A DNA stretch of 54,443 nucleotides from Lactobacillaceae bacterium UBA5807 (GTDB taxonomy: Bacteria; Bacillota; Bacilli; Lactobacillales; Lactobacillaceae): positions 1-54,443 of the forward strand of contig DIDF01000018.1 in NCBI GenBank assembly GCA_002418005.1. Direction: 5' to 3'. Position numbers and translations under genes: made by a program. The first letter of the stretch is position 1; each line of letters starts with the position of its first letter. Positions 17,460-25,603 of this stretch are shown one piece after another. The notes beneath the pieces are model-generated. The model had not been told where the DNA came from. It made no database searches and saw only the letters and a program-made list of their open reading frames with translations.

Positions 17460-18581
17460 TCACAAATAAGTTATCTTTAATCGTTCACTAAACCCACAAA
17501 TCACTTCATAACTAATCGTTCCAAGATAATCAGCAACATCATCAGCGGTAATAGTTTGGCCTTTTGATTCACCAATAATAACAACTTTGGTTCCTGCCGA
17601 ATATTCTTTTGGTAATTTAATCATAAATTGATCCATGCAAACTCTACCGACGATTGGGCAAAATTGACCGTCTACTAAAACTTTGAAGCCTTGCATTTTT
17701 CTGGGAATACCATCGGCATATCCCATTGGAACAGTGCCAATCCATTCGTCTGATTGGGTTTGATAAGTGGCCCCATAGCCAATGTATTTGCCTTTTTCTA
17801 CAATCTTGGAATATGTTAATTCTGTTTCAACGCTCATAACTGGCTGCAAAGTATAAGGGGTGTCCTTAATCGCTCTACCTGATGGATTTAAGCCATAGGC
17901 GGAAATCCCCAATCGAATCAAATTCCCACCACAAACTTTATGCCATAAACTAGTCGCAGAATTAGCAACATGGACATACTTTGGTTTATCAGGTAAAACA
18001 GCCATAAATTTTTCAAATTTATCATATTGCTCATGGAAGTATTTAGAATCAGGGCTGTCAGCGGTAGAAAAATGAGTAAAAATGCCTTCAAAAATAATAT
18101 TATGGTCAGTTTGTTTAATTGTCGAAACTGCATCTTTTAATTCTGAAGCTTTTTGAAAACCAATTCTACCCATTCCGGTATCCAAAGCTAAATGAATTTT
18201 AAGGGGCTGAGATTTAAAAGAACTTAAAATTTTATTTGCCGCTAAAATCCAACTACTTGAACTAACAGTCAAAGAAACATTATTTTGAGCTGCAATTGGA
18301 GCATCCTGAACATCAGTTAACCCCAGAACCAAGATTGGCTGGCGAAAGCCTGCTTGCCGAAGTTGTAAGGCTTCATCCAATAAAGCAACGCAAAAGCCGG
18401 TGGCCCCTGCCTTTTCAGCAGTCTTGGCTACAGCGATAGCACCGTGGCCATACCCGTTAGCTTTAAGGACCAACCATAATTCAGTGTCATCATTCAAACG
18501 TTGTTTAGCATTATGGATATTTTCATAAAGTGCCTTTGTATTAACAATTCTTTGCGCATTTCTTAAATTAGCTACAACCAA
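17460..18581 (-). CDS. alr: Alanine racemase
   Basis: PLP enzyme that makes D-alanine for peptidoglycan and teichoic acids. The PLP lysine is in LVLKANGYGHG near residue 40; GYGATYQ holds the catalytic Tyr, and VGRVCMDQFMI follows. The start chosen is TTG at 18581, four bases after the acpS stop, because the SD GAGGGAGAG ends 8 bases upstream; an in-frame TTG seven codons earlier lies before that SD. About 373 residues, normal. Confidence 0.95.
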   Translation of the reverse strand: MVVANLRNAQRIVNTKALYENIHNAKQRLNDDTELWLVLKANGYGHGAIAVAKTAEKAGATGFCVALLDEALQLRQAGFRQPILVLGLTDVQDAPIAAQNNVSLTVSSSSWILAANKILSSFKSQPLKIHLALDTGMGRIGFQKASELKDAVSTIKQTDHNIIFEGIFTHFSTADSPDSKYFHEQYDKFEKFMAVLPDKPKYVHVANSATSLWHKVCGGNLIRLGISAYGLNPSGRAIKDTPYTLQPVMSVETELTYSKIVEKGKYIGYGATYQTQSDEWIGTVPMGYADGIPRKMQGFKVLVDGQFCPIVGRVCMDQFMIKLPKEYSAGTKVVIIGESKGQTITADDVADYLGTISYEVICGFSERLKITYL

Positions 18582-18585
18582 AATA

Positions 18586-18945
18586 TTAACTCTCCCTCTC
18601 AAGAATAACTTCAGTAACCACTAAATCTTTTGTATGCGAAATCGAAATGTGGGCTTTACCATCAAATGGGTGTCTAAGAAACTCAGGTTTGCCGTTTTCA
18701 TTATCAACAATCGCGAGATCACTAAACTGAACCTTTGAGCCTAATCCAGATCCAAGGGCTTTTGAATATGATTCTTTAGCTGAAAATCTGCCTGCAGCAT
18801 ATTCCATTTTCCGTTTTTCATTCATCTTACTGGTTTGGGCTAATTCTTCATTAGTCAAAACCTTGTCCAAAAAACGAGGATTCTTTTTAACCGCTGAGCG
18901 CACTCTTCCTATTTCAGTAATATCAATTCCAATTCCCACTATCAT
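18586..18945 (-). CDS. acpS: Holo-[acyl-carrier-protein] synthase
   Basis: Transfers 4'-phosphopantetheine from CoA to ACP. MIVGIGIDITEIGR holds the metal-binding Asp, and RFSAKESYSKALGSG and ISISHTKD are family motifs; about 119 residues is the normal size. The ATG at 18945 has GAGG 8 bases upstream; the frame is open 14 codons further without similarity. It heads acpS-alr-mazEF. Confidence 0.95.
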   Translation of the reverse strand: MIVGIGIDITEIGRVRSAVKKNPRFLDKVLTNEELAQTSKMNEKRKMEYAAGRFSAKESYSKALGSGLGSKVQFSDLAIVDNENGKPEFLRHPFDGKAHISISHTKDLVVTEVILERES

Positions 18946-18994
18946 TTCTTTGCCTCGCTGTAAATTAATACTGTCTAATGATACCACAAACCAT

Positions 18995-19062
18995 AAAATT
19001 AAAGGACCCCCTCAACAAATTTTTAAGAAGACAAAATTTGTTAATGAAGTCCCTTAATTTTT
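18995..19062 (-). terminator. Long hairpin between cshA and acpS
   Basis: A large imperfect stem: AAAATTAAAGGAC pairs with GTCCCTTAATTTT, and an inner CAACAAATTTTT pairs with AAAATTTGTTAA. T-rich sequence follows on either strand. It most likely terminates cshA transcription. Confidence 0.7.
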
Positions 19063-19119
19063 GTAATAAGTTCATCTCAAAATCTTCTGAAAATAGGTCT
19101 TATTGCGAATAAACATTGA

Positions 19120-20619
19120 TTATTTGCTTTTAATAGTGAATCGATGTTTTTTCTCGGAGTGATCTTTACTTCGTTTGTGATTATCCGATTTACGACCATA
19201 GCCATGATTCTTAGAAGAATATCGATCATTATTTGACCGACCATGAGAATATCTTCTATTGTTTCCTCCACGATGGTCATTTCGTCGACCACCATGGTGA
19301 TGACTTCTTAATGGTCTTTCAGGAGTAATTTTAACTTTAACATTTTCATCCCTGGTAGTTTGATTTAATAAAGCAGCCACTAAGTCAGTTGCTTCATATT
19401 CATCAAGTAATTTATCTGCCATATCAGCAAACTTGTCGCTATCAGTTCGGTCAATCAAAGCACCAATGTCTTCTTCAGCATTATTTAGCTGACCAACAAA
19501 AGCCTCATGTTCTGTCGGCGGCTTTAAAGGCAACATGCGTACCTTGGTTAATTTTTCAATCTCATGAAGATATTCCATTTCATTTGGAGTCACAAAAGTA
19601 ATTGAAACACCATGATGCCCTGCTCGGCCAGTTCTACCAACTCGGTGAACATAGCTATCTGGATCTTGAGGAATATCATAGTTGTAAACATGAGTAACTC
19701 CGGAAATATCAATCCCACGAGCAGCAACATCAGTTGCAACCAAGATATCAATTTTGCCCTTCTTGAAGTCTCTCATTATTTCAGTTCGTTTAGCCTGAGT
19801 CAAATCTCCATGAAGACCTTCAGCCTTATAGCCCCGAGCTTGAAGACCTTTAGCGACTTCATCAACACGACGTTTTGTTCGACCGAAAACAATTGTAACG
19901 TCAGGATCTTGAACATCAAAGAAACGAGTCATTACATCAAACTTTTCGTATTCTTTAACCCGGACAAAATATTGGTCGATTAAATCGGTGGTCAGTTCTT
20001 TGGCCTTAATTTTAACCATGTGAGGGTCTTTCATGAACTGCACGCCAACCCGTTTAATTTCAGGCGGCATTGTTGCTGAGAACAGCAAAGTTTGTCGCTC
20101 TTTTGGCATCTGGTTAATAATACTTTCAATATCATCTAAGAAACCCATATTAAGCATTTCATCGGCTTCATCGATAACTAGCGTCTGCAAATGTTCAAGT
20201 TTTAAAGTTCGTCTTCTTAAATGATCAAGGATTCTTCCAGGTGTTCCCACAATGATTTGTGGATGATTTTTAAGTGAATTGATTTGTCTTCTAATATCAG
20301 CTCCACCATAGACAACCTGGACTTTAGCACCTTCATCTTTACCCAATCGATAAATTTCTTCTTGAGTTTGAATGGCTAATTCTCTGGTTGGTGAAATGAT
20401 TAAAGCCTGAACAAAGGGGGCCTTTAAATCAATGTTCTGTAAAATTGGTAGACCAAAAGCAGCGGTCTTCCCAGTTCCAGTTTGTGCTTGGCCAATAACA
20501 TCTTGACCTGCCAAAACCATTGGAATGGTTTCTGCTTGAATCGGAGTGGCTTCTTCAAAACCACTTTCTGAAACTGCTTGTAACAGTGGCTTTGATAAGC
20601 CTAATTCGTTAAACTTCAA
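19120..20619 (-). CDS. cshA: DEAD-box RNA helicase CshA
   Basis: ATP-dependent RNA helicase for mRNA turnover and ribosome assembly, also important in the cold. Q-motif GFEEATPIQ, Walker A AQTGTGKTAAFG, PTREL, GTPGR, DEAD box VIDEADEML, SAT and HRVGRTGRAG are in order. After about residue 430 comes a basic tail rich in Arg, His, Asn and Gly. The TTG start has AGGAGG 8 bases upstream. It has its own promoter and a leader of about 110 bases with hairpins. Confidence 0.96.
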   Translation of the reverse strand: MKFNELGLSKPLLQAVSESGFEEATPIQAETIPMVLAGQDVIGQAQTGTGKTAAFGLPILQNIDLKAPFVQALIISPTRELAIQTQEEIYRLGKDEGAKVQVVYGGADIRRQINSLKNHPQIIVGTPGRILDHLRRRTLKLEHLQTLVIDEADEMLNMGFLDDIESIINQMPKERQTLLFSATMPPEIKRVGVQFMKDPHMVKIKAKELTTDLIDQYFVRVKEYEKFDVMTRFFDVQDPDVTIVFGRTKRRVDEVAKGLQARGYKAEGLHGDLTQAKRTEIMRDFKKGKIDILVATDVAARGIDISGVTHVYNYDIPQDPDSYVHRVGRTGRAGHHGVSITFVTPNEMEYLHEIEKLTKVRMLPLKPPTEHEAFVGQLNNAEEDIGALIDRTDSDKFADMADKLLDEYEATDLVAALLNQTTRDENVKVKITPERPLRSHHHGGRRNDHRGGNNRRYSHGRSNNDRYSSKNHGYGRKSDNHKRSKDHSEKKHRFTIKSK

Positions 20620-20736
20620 AAATGTTTCCTCCTAAAATCGAAACAATTGCTGTTCCACAGCAGACTGGGAAAAATCCGTTCCCTTTGAGCCGTCAACTGC
20701 CTGACAACAAGTCTTCTAAATCAAAATAACCCTACA

Positions 20737-20765
20737 AGTATATACCTCTTAAAAAACTTAATCAA
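20737..20765 (-). promoter_or_regulatory. cshA promoter
   Basis: Minus-strand -35 TTGATT, 17-base spacer, -10 TATACT; the -35 overlaps the murF stop region. The predicted leader holds TGCTG/CAGCA and GGGAA/TTCCC hairpins before the SD. Long structured leaders are common for cold-responsive helicase genes, but function here is inferred. Confidence 0.7.
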
Positions 20766-22164
20766 CAGAATCTGCCGATTGAGTGGAAACAAGTTTTACA
20801 AGCACTTTTTCCAGATGGATCCCATGACTAGCTTTTAGCATAACTGCATCATTTGTACCCAAGACACCGTTTAAATCTTTGGCAAGCAAGTCAAGCTCAC
20901 TAGCCAAATAATAGTGAATTTTGTTGTTGGCAAATTTAGATTTTAGCGAATCAGCCAACACCTTGATGTCTGTTCCAACTAAGAAAACTGAATCAACTTT
21001 TTTTGGATCAATATGAGATGCTAGAGACTGATGCATCTCTTTTGAATGAGATCCTAGTTCAAGCATATCGCCCAAAACAACATAACGCTTTCCTTTAACA
21101 GATACACTCTGGAAGGCTTTTAATACCTGTTTGGCAGCGGTGGGATTAGAATTATAAACATCACTTAAAATTGCAACTTGATTCTTACCCTTAATCCACT
21201 CTGCCCGATTTTCAGTTAAATTAACATTTTTAAGTGCTTTAACAATTTGCATTACTGGTATTTTGAATAAGTCCCCCACTTCAATGGCAGCTAACGCATT
21301 ATTTACGTTATAATCTCCTAGCATCGGAATTGTAAATTCTTGTTTTGGCCATTTATTGACTTTAAACTCAGTTTGGTACTTGCCATCAGAAACTTGAACG
21401 GGATAGATATCATTTTCTTTAGTTCGACCAAATGTGAACTTTCTTTGTTGAAGATTTTTCGATCTGGAAATTAGCAATGGTTCATCGCCATTATAAACAA
21501 ACGAACCATCCTCGCTTAATCCATGAGTAATTTCCATTTTTGCGTCAGCAATTCGATCTATTGTTCCAAAAAATTCGATATGGGCTTCGCCAATCATTGT
21601 TATAACTGCAAGGTCGGGATTGACTAATTTACTTAAGAAATCCAACTGACCAAAACGGTCCATTCCCATTTCAACAACTAAAAATTCAGTATTGGGTTCC
21701 ATCTGCAGAATGGTATAAGGGACACCAATCTCATTGTTAAAATTGTCATGGGTTTTGGTAACATTGAATGTTGTTGCCAAGATACTGGCAATCATATCTT
21801 TTGTAGTAGTTTTGCCATTGCTGCCGGTAATAGCAACAACCCGTGGATTAATTTTTGTCAAATAATATCTGCTAAGGTTTTGAAATGACTTCAATGGATC
21901 ATCCACGATCAAAGCAGGGATACTGATTGGTAAAGAATCAACATGATCTTTTCCCAAAAAAGTTGCAACCGCCCCGTTTTCTTCTGCACTTTTTATGTAA
22001 TCGTGGCCATCATGTTGTCCTTTTAAAGGGACAAACAAAGAACCTTCTTTCAAATTTCTGCTATCAAAATTAACCCCAGTTACCGGAATATTTGAAACAT
22101 CCTTTTTACCAGATTCCAGTCTTGCTCCAGTTGCCTTAACAATTTCACCAATGGTCATTTTCAT
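20758..22164 (-). CDS. murF: UDP-MurNAc-tripeptide:D-Ala-D-Ala ligase
   Basis: Adds D-Ala-D-Ala to the UDP-MurNAc tripeptide, the last cytoplasmic step of the stem peptide. Mur ligase motifs: ATP loop ITGSNGKTTTKD, NFNNEIGVP, VEMGMDRFG and a C-terminal domain with DVYNSNPTA. The ATG at 22164 has GGGG 8 bases upstream and gives about 468 residues; the open frame continues 11 codons into the leader. A terminator hairpin lies only 20 bases upstream. Confidence 0.95.
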   Translation of the reverse strand: MKMTIGEIVKATGARLESGKKDVSNIPVTGVNFDSRNLKEGSLFVPLKGQHDGHDYIKSAEENGAVATFLGKDHVDSLPISIPALIVDDPLKSFQNLSRYYLTKINPRVVAITGSNGKTTTKDMIASILATTFNVTKTHDNFNNEIGVPYTILQMEPNTEFLVVEMGMDRFGQLDFLSKLVNPDLAVITMIGEAHIEFFGTIDRIADAKMEITHGLSEDGSFVYNGDEPLLISRSKNLQQRKFTFGRTKENDIYPVQVSDGKYQTEFKVNKWPKQEFTIPMLGDYNVNNALAAIEVGDLFKIPVMQIVKALKNVNLTENRAEWIKGKNQVAILSDVYNSNPTAAKQVLKAFQSVSVKGKRYVVLGDMLELGSHSKEMHQSLASHIDPKKVDSVFLVGTDIKVLADSLKSKFANNKIHYYLASELDLLAKDLNGVLGTNDAVMLKASHGIHLEKVLVKLVSTQSADSVD

Positions 22165-22183
22165 AATTATTACCCCAAATTCT

Positions 22184-22209
22184 AAAAAATGACTCATAAA
22201 AATGAGCCA
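22184..22209 (-). terminator. Terminator between the unknown gene and murF
   Basis: An 8-bp stem (TGGCTCAT / ATGAGTCA, one G-U) with TTTT loop is followed by six T on the minus strand. It starts 7 bases after the upstream stop. There is no room for a murF promoter between it and the murF ribosome-binding site, so some read-through is expected. Confidence 0.8.
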
Positions 22210-22215
22210 ATTAAT

Positions 22216-22968
22216 TTATTTTGTCCATTCAATATTCCAAGTTGATGTCCTCATATTGTATTGAAGATCACCAACTTTCTTGGTACTCTCAGTCACTGTA
22301 TCAGTTTTTAAAACAATCGACGCCATGTCTGGGTTATCTAAAATTATCAAAGGGATATGATAAATGCGGCTACGCTCTTTAATATCCTCAAAAGATATAA
22401 ACAACCCATCATTTGCTCTAGTAACCAGATCTAATAAATCAGAATTCTCTATGTCTTTAATTACTAAAGGACGCAAAAATACTCTTAAAGCATTATGAAC
22501 TTCTCTTAGCTTACGTTTTACTCCAACATCTAAAATATGGTTAAAATCAGAAAAGCGCCGATAATAAGTCCGGTTCATTTCATTTGGAAATGACAAATAA
22601 ATATACCTATTTAACAACTTTGAAGAAAACGGCCGCCCCATCGGCGTGCCCATATGAGCTAAATATAGCAACTCAGCAATTTCGTAAGGAGTTAAATTAT
22701 TTAGACTATCCTCGTTAAAGTAGTCAATAAATTTTTTGCTGGCATTCGGATTTTTAAGCAAATATCTGCGAATGTCACCCTCACCTGACAATAAATTGAA
22801 CTTAGAATGAGAATTGTAACCATTAGCGGACTCTTCATCGTTATTTAGCAAAATAATGTTTTCTGGCAGCTTATTCAACCCATTAACGTAATCGGCTGAA
22901 GTTAACCCTACCGATAAAATCATGTTTGAAATCGGATTTGTATCAATAAAAATAAAGTTGCCTGACAT
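22216..22968 (-). CDS. Uncharacterised protein, 250 aa
   Basis: I do not recognise a family. The protein is soluble-looking, without signal peptide or membrane segment. A hydrophobic start (NFIFIDTNPISNMIL) is followed by a mixed alpha-helical body with an Arg-rich patch near 125-170. The ATG has GGAG 8 bases upstream. A possible promoter (AAGACA, 17 bases, TACAAT; 23029-23001) lies in the gap to the divergent phosphatase gene. A terminator follows, so it is probably a single-gene unit in front of murF. Confidence 0.75.
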   Translation of the reverse strand: MSGNFIFIDTNPISNMILSVGLTSADYVNGLNKLPENIILLNNDEESANGYNSHSKFNLLSGEGDIRRYLLKNPNASKKFIDYFNEDSLNNLTPYEIAELLYLAHMGTPMGRPFSSKLLNRYIYLSFPNEMNRTYYRRFSDFNHILDVGVKRKLREVHNALRVFLRPLVIKDIENSDLLDLVTRANDGLFISFEDIKERSRIYHIPLIILDNPDMASIVLKTDTVTESTKKVGDLQYNMRTSTWNIEWTK

Positions 22969-23115
22969 CTTAATTACTCCATTCGAAAGAATATAATTTC
23001 ATTGTACTCTCTCCCCAATGATATGTCTTGTCCAAATCGTCTAGCCGATAAATTTGCTGAAAAAAGCAAAAATTGATAGTATAAAATTACAAAATTAATA
23101 AAGTGGGGAATAAAC

Positions 23116-23595
23116 ATGGCCAACGTTTTATTTGTTTGTCTGGGAAACATTTGCCGGTCAGCCATGGCCGAAGCAATATTCAATAAAATGATTAAGCAAA
23201 AAGGTTTAGAGGGCAAAATATTCGTTGACTCTGCTGGCACTAGCTCAGAAGAATAAGGCAATCCACCTCACCCAGGAGCCCAAGCAGAAATGCAAAAACA
23301 TGGATTGGATTATCATAATATCCGCTCACGACCAATTCAGAAAGAAGATTTTGCCTGGGCGGACCTAATCATCGGCATGGACAAACAAAACATTTGGAAT
23401 CTAAAGCAGATGGCTCCAGCCAGCGATCAATATAAAATCAAACTTTGTTTAAGCATTCTTCCCAACCAAAAAAATCAGGATATCCCAGACCCATGGTATG
23501 ATCATCGATTTGATAAAACTTATGAGCAATTAAAAAAATCTCTTCCCAAGTGGTTAGAATATATCGAAGATCATTTTTTAGCAAATAACTCTTAA
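23116..23595 (+). pseudogene. Low-molecular-weight protein-tyrosine phosphatase, interrupted by TAA
   Basis: The reading frame encodes a LMW-PTP of about 159 codons. The P-loop CLGNICRS is at codons 8-15 and the general-acid motif DPWYD near the C-terminus. A single in-frame TAA (codon 47, 23254-23256) interrupts it between SSEE and GNPPHPG, where homologues have a sense codon. There is no frameshift and the rest is intact, so the event is recent or is a sequence error. The 46-residue upstream piece keeps the P-loop; the piece from the ATG at 23290 lacks it. Neither would be active alone. Confidence 0.88.
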
Positions 23596-23612
23596 AATTA
23601 AATTAAGGCAAC

Positions 23613-23645
23613 AAAAAAAGTCGAAACAATTGTTTCGACTTTTTT
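23613..23645. terminator. Bidirectional terminator between the phosphatase gene and rpmE2
   Basis: A perfect 20-base palindrome (GTCGAAACAATTGTTTCGAC) is flanked by A and T runs on both sides, so it can end transcription from either convergent gene. Confidence 0.92.
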
Positions 23646-23646
23646 A

Positions 23647-23898
23647 TTAATCGTTTGATAGTCCATATTTCTTGTTGAAACGATCCACAGCTCCATCAGC
23701 CTTAGCAAACTTCTGCTTGCCAGTGTAAAATGGATGAGAATCAGATGAAATTTCAACACGAATTAATGGATAAGTATTGCCGTCGTCCCACTTGATTGTT
23801 TCTTTAGAAGTCAAAGTTGATCCGGACAAAAATTTGTAACCGGTACTTGAATCTTGAAAAACAACTTCGTGGTAATCTGGATGAATTCCCTTTTTCAT
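23647..23898 (-). CDS. rpmE2: 50S ribosomal protein L31, type B
   Basis: Ribosomal protein L31 of 83 residues. MKKGIHPDYHEVVFQDSSTG and SHPFYTGKQKF are typical. The zinc-binding cysteines of type A L31 are missing, which makes it the zinc-independent type B. The ATG has AAGGAG 9 bases upstream. It follows murA at a distance of about 100 bases. Confidence 0.97.
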   Translation of the reverse strand: MKKGIHPDYHEVVFQDSSTGYKFLSGSTLTSKETIKWDDGNTYPLIRVEISSDSHPFYTGKQKFAKADGAVDRFNKKYGLSND

Positions 23899-23997
23899 TA
23901 TTATCGCTCCTTTGCCCTGAACTGTTTGTCAGCCCAGAGATTATCGATTAGTCAACTTTGATAGTTTAACACACAAAAAAACTTCAATCAATATAAT

Positions 23998-25278
23998 TTA
24001 GACAGTTTCTTCAACTTCTAGTTTAATGTCTGCACCAACATCAGTTAATTTTTCGATTAAATTACCGTAACCTCTAAGAATGTTTTCGGCATTTGAGATC
24101 TCGGTTGTCCCTTGAGCCATCAATCCAGCAATGATCAAGGCAGCTCCTGCCCTGATTTCGCCAGCAGAAACTTTTGCTCCAACTAACTTTGGGGAGTTAT
24201 CTACAACAATTATTCCCTCTGATGTATCCTCAGCTTTAACTTTACCACCGAGTTTGTTCAATTCGGGAATGTGCTTAATTCGTTTCGGGTAAATAGTGTC
24301 CACAATCACACTTCTACCCGACGCCTTAAAAAGCAATGGCGTGATGGGCTGCTGGAGATCAGTAGCAAAACCAGGATAAGGCATCACTTTGATTTTGATT
24401 GGTTTAAGATGGCTTGAAGGTGCAACATAAATGCTGTCTTCATAAACCTTTAAATTAACTCCCATCTCGATGAGCTTAGAAACAAAAGACTCCAAATGTT
24501 CTGGAATAACGTTTGTAATTCGAATTCCGCTTCCGGCAGCGGCCGCTAAAGCCAGATACGTTCCAGCCTCAATCCGATCGGGAATAATTGTATGAATTGA
24601 ATGGCTTTCCAAAGTGTCCACCCCTTCAATTCTAATAACGTCAGTTCCAGCACCACGAATATTGGCTCCCATATTATTCAAAAATGTTGCCAAGTCGATA
24701 ATTTCCGGCTCTCTGGCTGCATTTCCGATCGTGGTGGTGCCAGGTGTTTTGACGGCAGCAAGAATTGTATTAATTGTTGCCCCAACCGAAACCATGTCAA
24801 GAAATACTGGCGCTCCATGTAATCCATGTTCACCAGCTTTGATTGAAACAGTACCATCATGCTCGGAAACTTCTGCACCTAAAGCTTTAAATGCCTTAAT
24901 ATGCTGATCAATTGGTCTGGGCCCAATGTTATCTCCGCCCGGAAAGCTAACAATCGCCTGATGAAAGCGTCCTAAAAGTGCCCCCATAAAGTAATAAGAA
25001 GCACGCAGACTTTTGATTGCTTTGCTTGGCAGTGGCGACTCAATGATATTAGTTGGATCAATGGACAGCACATCTTCTTTAAAATTAGAAGAAACGTTCA
25101 TCGATTTTAAAATCAACATTAAATTATGGACATCCAAAATGTCAGGTACCGAATCAAACTTCACTGGTGAATCCGCTAAAATTGCAGCTGGAATTAAAGC
25201 AACGGTGCTATTTTTGGCCCCGCCAATCGGAATTTCACCAGATAAACGATTCCCTCCATTTATTATCAATTTGCTCAT
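23998..25278 (-). CDS. murA: UDP-GlcNAc 1-carboxyvinyltransferase (MurA), Asp at the catalytic Cys position
   Basis: Transfers enolpyruvate from PEP to UDP-GlcNAc, the first committed step of peptidoglycan synthesis. The 426-residue protein keeps the Lys-Asn pair (GGAKNSTVAL, 22-23), the conserved Asp (ATDLQQPITP) and Arg (EIRAGAAL). The loop that normally reads PGGC reads FPGGDNIGPRP, with Asp116 at the place of the fosfomycin-target Cys. Asp variants of MurA are active and fosfomycin-resistant in other bacteria. GAGGA lies 8 bases before the ATG; a good promoter lies upstream. A second murA elsewhere is likely but outside the window. Confidence 0.95.
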   Translation of the reverse strand: MSKLIINGGNRLSGEIPIGGAKNSTVALIPAAILADSPVKFDSVPDILDVHNLMLILKSMNVSSNFKEDVLSIDPTNIIESPLPSKAIKSLRASYYFMGALLGRFHQAIVSFPGGDNIGPRPIDQHIKAFKALGAEVSEHDGTVSIKAGEHGLHGAPVFLDMVSVGATINTILAAVKTPGTTTIGNAAREPEIIDLATFLNNMGANIRGAGTDVIRIEGVDTLESHSIHTIIPDRIEAGTYLALAAAAGSGIRITNVIPEHLESFVSKLIEMGVNLKVYEDSIYVAPSSHLKPIKIKVMPYPGFATDLQQPITPLLFKASGRSVIVDTIYPKRIKHIPELNKLGGKVKAEDTSEGIIVVDNSPKLVGAKVSAGEIRAGAALIIAGLMAQGTTEISNAENILRGYGNLIEKLTDVGADIKLEVEETV

Positions 25279-25420
25279 TGAAACTGTCCTCGCTTTTTAA
25301 TAACGCACATTTATTATGACAAGAAATATACTATAAAAAATGCCAAAAAATTACAACCCTTTTACTTGAATTATACAAATAAATTATTGAGATATTTTTC
25401 ACTAACAAAAATCTATTATC

Positions 25421-25449
25421 ATCATATATTATCCACTAAAACTAATCAA
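25421..25449 (-). promoter_or_regulatory. murA promoter
   Basis: Minus-strand -35 TTGATT, 17-base spacer, -10 TATGAT. The implied leader to the murA ATG is about 135 bases. The 325-base gap 25279-25603 holds only this promoter, the leader and the pyrG terminator. Confidence 0.65.
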
Positions 25450-25510
25450 AGGTAACCACTTTTTAGCCAAAAACTTTAAGGAACCTTTCTTGTTTTGAAA
25501 TAATCACTAA

Positions 25511-25550
25511 GAAAAAAGAGTGAATTGTTTATTGGCAATTTCACCCTTTA
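25511..25550 (-). terminator. pyrG terminator
   Basis: AAAGGGTGAAATTG pairs with CAATTCACTCTTT (one bulge), followed by T-rich sequence on the minus strand, about 55 bases after the pyrG stop. Confidence 0.75.
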
Positions 25551-25603
25551 TTGTTAATTAGAACACCCAATTAAAATGTTTGCGGATTGCAATTATTTCT
25601 TGC

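Noticed and set aside
22974..23261. Minus-strand frame of 95 codons across the phosphatase start
   Set aside because: It is antisense to the LMW-PTP P-loop region, and the promoter of the 22216-22968 gene lies inside it.
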